Positions 59,597-64,000 of a stretch of 64,000 nt of DNA are shown piece by piece. Numbering within the stretch: the stretch's first letter is position 1; each line of letters opens with the position of its first letter. Both the position numbers and the translations under genes were made by a program. The notes under the pieces are model-generated. The model did not search any database, was not told the DNA's origin, and saw only the letters and a program-made list of their open reading frames with translations. Source of the stretch: Flammeovirgaceae bacterium SG7u.111 (GTDB lineage Bacteria > Bacteroidota > Bacteroidia > Cytophagales > Flammeovirgaceae); NCBI GenBank assembly GCA_034044135.1, contig CP139021.1, forward strand, positions 7,354,001-7,418,000. The letters run 5' to 3'.

Positions 59597-60199
59597 ATTA
59601 ATTCCAATTATAGCTTCAATGAGCAGTTGGTCTTTACTTCGGATAGTAATACTGCTAATTATAAAGCTGTAAGCAATGATGCTTTTTGTGTGCGAAAAAA
59701 TGCATGAAAAGCTTGGGGTTTGATTAAAAAACTTACTCGCACATATCTCCCCAAAAAGTAAAAATTCAATACTCTAAGTAATTAACTCAGCTGGTTGGGA
59801 AAAATTGAGTTGAAATGTTAAAAAAATATTACATGAAATATCTTGGTTCTTCCGTCTTATGCCAGATTGGTTTTAGTCCAAAGTTTAGATAGCTTAATTA
59901 ATGTCAAAATCTCACAAAATAAAAAGCGGGAAACCGTGATTGTATGTGCCGAAAAAAGGCGAGGGGTCAGTTATGGTGTGCAACATCTGGTTAATGTCTT
60001 AAAATACGTGTATAGGTGCTATTTGTCAGTATAAATTTGTAACTTGCGGCACTAAATTCGAGCTTGGAATATAGTGGCTTTGCATCATTAAAAATTATCT
60101 TATTCAAATAGTGTTGATGTGTGCAGGTCAAGGTTAAAATCCCAAGGTTTAAGTTAAAATTTTTGTAGAAAGAGAAGATTTTTTTCTAGAGAAAAATAT
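59597..60199. other. Intergenic region between the divergent histidine kinase and gyrA genes
   Basis: These 603 bases contain no frame I can support on either strand; a 63-codon frame at 59843-60034 looks random. Promoters for both genes are expected. A possible gyrA -7 box TAAATTTG is near 60034, without a clear -33 partner. Confidence 0.4.
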
Positions 60200-62770
60200 A
60201 TGGCAGAAGGAGAAAACATAATCCCAATTAACATTGAGGATGAAATGAGAACCGCCTACATTGATTATTCAATGTCGGTTATTATTTCAAGAGCACTTCC
60301 AGATGTGCGAGATGGTTTGAAGCCAGTACACAGGCGTGTGCTTTTTGGAATGTCCGAGCTGGGAGTACATTATAACAGGTCTTACAAAAAATCTGCAAGG
60401 ATTGTAGGTGAGGTTCTTGGTAAGTATCACCCTCATGGCGATTCATCTGTGTATGACTCCATGGTGCGTATGGCTCAAGAATGGTCGCTCCGCTATCCTT
60501 TGGTAGATGGGCAGGGTAACTTTGGTTCGGTAGAGGGTGATCCTCCAGCGGCTATGCGTTACACGGAAGCCCGTCTTAAAGAGATTGCAGGAGAGATGTT
60601 GACTGATATTGGAAAAAATACGGTCGATTTCCAGCCTAACTTTGATGACTCTCTTAAAGAGCCGAGTGTGTTGCCAAGTACAATCCCTAACCTTTTGGTG
60701 AACGGAACTTCTGGTATTGCGGTAGGTATGGCCACTAATATGGCGCCTCATAATATGACAGAAGTAGTAGATGGTATTACTGCTTATATCGATAACCGTG
60801 ATATTACCATTCCAGAGTTAATGGAGTTTGTAAAAGCTCCTGATTTCCCTACGGGTGGTATTATATATGGCTACGACGGTGTTTATAAAGCTTTCCATAC
60901 AGGTAGAGGAAGGGTAGTGATCAGGGCAGTTGCCGAAATTGAAGTATTGCCTTCGGGTCGCCAGCAAATTGTGGTGACAGAGATTCCTTATATGGTAAAC
61001 CTGTCTACCCTCATAGAAAAATCTGCTCAGGTAGTAAACGAAAAGAAAATTGAAGGTATCACCAATGTATTGAACCTTTCTGATAAGCACGGTATCCGTA
61101 TCGTTTATGAGCTTAGGAAAGATGCTATGGCTGATGTCGTTCTTAATAACTTATTCAAACATACACCACTCCAAACAAGCTTTAGCGTAAATAATATCGC
61201 TCTAGTAAAGGGACGTCCTGAAACTCTTAACCTCAAAGATCTTATTAAGTACTATGTTGAGCATAGGCATGAGATAGTAGTAAGGAGAACAGAGTATGAC
61301 TTAGACCAAGCTGAAAAACGCCTTCATATTTTGGAAGGTCTGCTGATTGCTCTAGATCATTTGGATGAAGTGATTGCACTGATCAGAGGCTCTAAGGATC
61401 CAGAAGTAGCCCGTACAGGCTTGATGGAGCAATTTGAACTTTCGGAGCTTCAAGCTAAAGCAATTCTCGAAATGAGGCTGCAAAGGCTGACAGGTCTTGA
61501 AAGAGACAAGATTATTCAAGAGCATAAAGAAATCACTGATTTAATTGCTCACTTGAAAGAAATCTTAGGTAGTGAAGAGTTGAGGATGAATATCATCAAA
61601 GAAGAGCTAGCAAACCTCAAAAGTAAATACGGGGATGAGCGAAGGTCTCAAATAATAATGTACGCAGATGATTTGGAGGTGGAAGATATGATTCCTAATG
61701 AGGAAATGGTCATTACTATTTCTAATGAAGGATATATCAAGCGTACGCACCTTAAAGAATACAAAACCCAAGGAAGGGGTGGTGTAGGTTCAAGGGGTGT
61801 ATCTACCAAGGCGGATGATTACCCAGAGCATTTGTTTGTAGCAATGACGCATAATTACCTCCTTATTTTCACAGAAAAGGGTAAGGTATTCTGGCTCAAA
61901 GTGTACAAAACTCCAGAAGGAGCAAAAACATCGAAAGGACGTCCGCTTCAAAACCTAATAATGATTGATCAAGATGATAGTGTAAAAGCAGTCATCAACG
62001 TAGATTCTCTGAAAGACGAGGAGTATATCAACAATCATTACTTGGTGATGTGTACCACCAATGGTATTATCAAGAAAACTACGCTTGAAGCATATTCAAG
62101 GCCAAGGCAAAATGGTATCAATGCTATTACCATCCGCGAAGATGATAATCTGTTGGATGTAAAAATGACGAATGGTAACCATGAAATCATTCTTGCACTA
62201 AAATCGGGTAGGGCTATCAGGTTCAACGAGTCGCTGGTAAGGCCAATGGGCAGGAATGCCGCAGGTGTTAGAGGTATTACCAAGGCTAGTGATTCGGACA
62301 AAGTAGTGGGTCTGGTATGTGTGGAAGATAAAGAGACTTCATTATTGGTAGTTTCGGAAGAGGGTTACGGAAAACGCTCTCCTGTTGAAGATTACCGTGT
62401 AACCAATCGAGGTGGAAAAGGTGTAAAAACTTTGAATATCACTCCTAAAACGGGTCTTCTTATTGGTATAAATGATGTGTTGGATACCGATGAGCTAATG
62501 ATCATCACCAAGTCTGGAATTACCATCAGGATGAACATGGATAGTATCCGCGTGATGGGAAGGGCTACTCAAGGTGTGAAGCTTATTAGGCTCAACGAAG
62601 GTGATAGCATTGCCTCAATAGCCAAAATAGAAGCTATTGCAGAGGAAGAAGTAGAAACCGAAGGTAGCGCTGAAGAGGTTGTTCAAACAGAAGGGTCTGA
62701 TGAGGAAGGTAGCAGTGCCGAAGGGAATGAAAATGAGGGTGATACTTCGGAAGAAGATACAAATGAATAA
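60200..62770 (+). CDS. gyrA: DNA gyrase subunit A
   Basis: The product is 856 residues. The N-terminal region has [20 protein letters not shown] and [19 protein letters not shown], the catalytic Tyr121 in MRYTEARL, and the C-terminal beta-pinwheel repeats. The quinolone-resistance positions Ser82 and Asp86 (E. coli 83 and 87) are the susceptible-type residues. The GyrA box region reads QGRGGVG (about 525), a departure from the E. coli consensus that is common in Bacteroidota. The end is a long acidic tail of about 40 residues. With GyrB it introduces negative supercoils using ATP. It is a single-gene unit with a strong terminator. Confidence 0.97.
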   Translation: MAEGENIIPINIEDEMRTAYIDYSMSVIISRALPDVRDGLKPVHRRVLFGMSELGVHYNRSYKKSARIVGEVLGKYHPHGDSSVYDSMVRMAQEWSLRYPLVDGQGNFGSVEGDPPAAMRYTEARLKEIAGEMLTDIGKNTVDFQPNFDDSLKEPSVLPSTIPNLLVNGTSGIAVGMATNMAPHNMTEVVDGITAYIDNRDITIPELMEFVKAPDFPTGGIIYGYDGVYKAFHTGRGRVVIRAVAEIEVLPSGRQQIVVTEIPYMVNLSTLIEKSAQVVNEKKIEGITNVLNLSDKHGIRIVYELRKDAMADVVLNNLFKHTPLQTSFSVNNIALVKGRPETLNLKDLIKYYVEHRHEIVVRRTEYDLDQAEKRLHILEGLLIALDHLDEVIALIRGSKDPEVARTGLMEQFELSELQAKAILEMRLQRLTGLERDKIIQEHKEITDLIAHLKEILGSEELRMNIIKEELANLKSKYGDERRSQIIMYADDLEVEDMIPNEEMVITISNEGYIKRTHLKEYKTQGRGGVGSRGVSTKADDYPEHLFVAMTHNYLLIFTEKGKVFWLKVYKTPEGAKTSKGRPLQNLIMIDQDDSVKAVINVDSLKDEEYINNHYLVMCTTNGIIKKTTLEAYSRPRQNGINAITIREDDNLLDVKMTNGNHEIILALKSGRAIRFNESLVRPMGRNAAGVRGITKASDSDKVVGLVCVEDKETSLLVVSEEGYGKRSPVEDYRVTNRGGKGVKTLNITPKTGLLIGINDVLDTDELMIITKSGITIRMNMDSIRVMGRATQGVKLIRLNEGDSIASIAKIEAIAEEEVETEGSAEEVVQTEGSDEEGSSAEGNENEGDTSEEDTNE

Positions 62771-62786
62771 GAAATGTTGACAGTTA

Positions 62787-62822
62787 AAGCTCGCCTATAC
62801 TTTTAGGCGAGCTTATTTTTTA
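62787..62822 (+). terminator. Terminator of gyrA
   Basis: AAGCTCGCCTA (62787-62797) and TAGGCGAGCTT (62804-62814) form an 11-bp stem with a 6-nt loop, followed by ATTTTTTA. The remaining gap to the next gene (314 bases in all) shows a T-rich stretch but no clear promoter. Confidence 0.9.
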
Positions 62823-63084
62823 CAATAAATAATTTGCCGTCTGGTAAAAGGGATTAAAGTTTATATTTTTGTACATCTCCATTCCTAAAGGTGCTAATTC
62901 GGAGGGGCAAATTGTCACAAGCGTTGGGTGTGATTGTCTATAGAGAGAATATGCACAGGCTTTGGAGGGTTTTTTAGAGTATTCTAAACTGAAATTATTT
63001 AGCTAGCAAGCCTATAATTTAATATTCACAAGAACAAAGTTTCAGCTTTTTTTTACAAAAACTAGAATTAAAACGCACACAGAA

Positions 63085-64000
63085 ATGAAAAAGTTTTTAA
63101 TCGTAATGTTCCAGGTTTCTCTGCTTTTTGTAGCGGTGAATCTATATGGACAAGAAATAAAAAAGCCTTCTGAGGCGAAAGCATTAGCACACTTAAGCAA
63201 AGGTGAACTAGACTTGGCAAAAGCACATATCGATGGTTATTTTGCCGAGCCAAAAAATGAAAAAAAATTAACGAAAGGTAAGCCTTGGGTTACTAAGGGT
63301 AAAGTTTACGCAGCAATAGCAACGAGTGACAACTCTGATTACCAAAAGCTTTCTGATAATCCATTAGAGGTTGCTATGGAAGCTTTTAATAAAGTGAAAG
63401 AACTTGAAAAAGAAGCTTCTTTAGTGTATATGGAAGTATGGGGTCCCCCATTGCCAGGTCAAAACCCTGCCGTTGATCAATTATATGCACACATGTTTGA
63501 GGCTGGTGTGAACGATTTCAATAGCGATAATCTTGAAGGGGCAATTGCTAACTTTGAAAAAGCCTTGATTATTTTCCCTGCTGATACAAACTCGGTTCTT
63601 AACATCATAAATGCAGGTTATAATATCGAAGATAATGATGTTGTAATGAAATATGCTAAGAAGTTGATCGACATGGAATATCCAAAAGATTTTCCATATA
63701 GAGTAGTTTCTCAGTTGATATTTACTGAGGCTCAGCCATTTCAGGAAAAAATAGATGAGTATGAAGGTGATCTTAGAAACCTTTACTTAGAAGTTAGGAC
63801 TGCTGAAGATTCAACTAAGGTAAAAGATGAGGCAAGTGCTATTCAGACGAAACTAGATAAAGCTACTGCATCTGCTCATGAAGTTTATGAAAAGGCTTTG
63901 GAGTATGTAAATACAGGATTAGAGAAGTTTCCTCAGAGTCAAGACTTGCGCACACAGCAAATCAATTCTTACTTGAAACTTGGAAGGGACGAAGATGCTA
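63085..64000 (+). CDS. Secreted TPR-like protein (3' end outside window)
   Basis: The frame opens at 63085 with MKKFLIVMFQVSLLFVAVNL, a signal peptide ending near YGQ, and stays open to the right edge (305 codons). The pattern of paired helices, with VGVNDFNSDNLEGAIANFEK-like units (here AGVNDFNSDNLEGAIANFEK), KALIIFPADTNSVLNIINAG and EYVNTGLEKFPQSQDLRTQQ, fits tetratricopeptide repeats. TPR proteins of this type in Bacteroidota are periplasmic or outer-membrane adaptors. The C-terminus is unknown. Confidence 0.78.
   Translation, partial: MKKFLIVMFQVSLLFVAVNLYGQEIKKPSEAKALAHLSKGELDLAKAHIDGYFAEPKNEKKLTKGKPWVTKGKVYAAIATSDNSDYQKLSDNPLEVAMEAFNKVKELEKEASLVYMEVWGPPLPGQNPAVDQLYAHMFEAGVNDFNSDNLEGAIANFEKALIIFPADTNSVLNIINAGYNIEDNDVVMKYAKKLIDMEYPKDFPYRVVSQLIFTEAQPFQEKIDEYEGDLRNLYLEVRTAEDSTKVKDEASAIQTKLDKATASAHEVYEKALEYVNTGLEKFPQSQDLRTQQINSYLKLGRDEDA

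Noticed and set aside
59843-60034. Frame of 63 codons before gyrA
   Set aside because: No domain or signal, and it overlaps the likely gyrA promoter region.

Overview
The window looks like chromosomal DNA of a marine Bacteroidota, most likely a member of the Cytophagales. The basis is low G+C, a fused ccoN-ccoO cytochrome oxidase gene, Bacteroidota-type promoter boxes (TAnnTTTG at -7), many secreted proteins with CarboxypepD_reg-like, PD40 and OmpA domains, and an agar-oligosaccharide enzyme of family GH117. The genus is not resolved. I see no rRNA, tRNA, CRISPR array, insertion sequence or prophage.

Layout. 1-5.4 kb (minus): a secreted reprolysin-like metalloprotease cut by the left edge, with a strong hairpin over its start codon; an unknown lysine-rich protein; ribosomal protein L31 type B; a YjjG-like HAD phosphatase. 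5.6-13.4 kb (plus): a cbb3 oxidase locus, ccoS, ccoNO (fused), ccoQ, ccoP (single haem), ccoG, ccoH/fixH, a SafE/DsbD-like membrane protein and hemN, behind two FNR/CRP-like palindromes. 13.5-19.1 kb (minus): envelope genes, namely a five-LysM protein with a lysozyme-like region and no signal peptide, a small LysM paralogue, a CsgG/LpoB-like lipid-side protein, a SPOR lipoprotein, a GerW/YtfJ-like protein and an ankyrin protein. 19.7-27 kb (plus): a PD40-OmpA protein, then a small agar-oligosaccharide locus (sugar porter, GH117, GH2).

27.3-35.7 kb: a 566-residue protein with a nucleoside-phosphorylase-like C-terminus, an outer-membrane barrel, metG, a VOC protein, an M14 carboxypeptidase, a Gfo/Idh/MocA oxidoreductase and an unknown. 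35.9-41.1 kb: a 163-bp gapless palindromic element, small membrane and secreted proteins, an FAD monooxygenase and two secreted proteins. 41.2-48.9 kb: tatC and glyA, an unknown, an L,D-transpeptidase with LysM repeats, the ComM/YifB ATPase, an SH3 protein and a small secreted protein. 49.2-57 kb: an XRE-S24 regulator, mreC and mreB separated by a terminator, a CarboxypepD_reg-like protein, a PNPOx-like protein, a membrane protein and a BlaI plus M56-M23 pair. 57-64 kb: a five-PAS soluble histidine kinase, gyrA and the start of a TPR protein.

Themes: microaerobic respiration and haem synthesis form one regulated block. Cell-wall remodelling recurs (three LysM proteins, an L,D-transpeptidase, M23-M56, mreBC, SPOR). 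Catabolism of red-algal galactan is represented by a compact locus without visible SusC/SusD or agarase.
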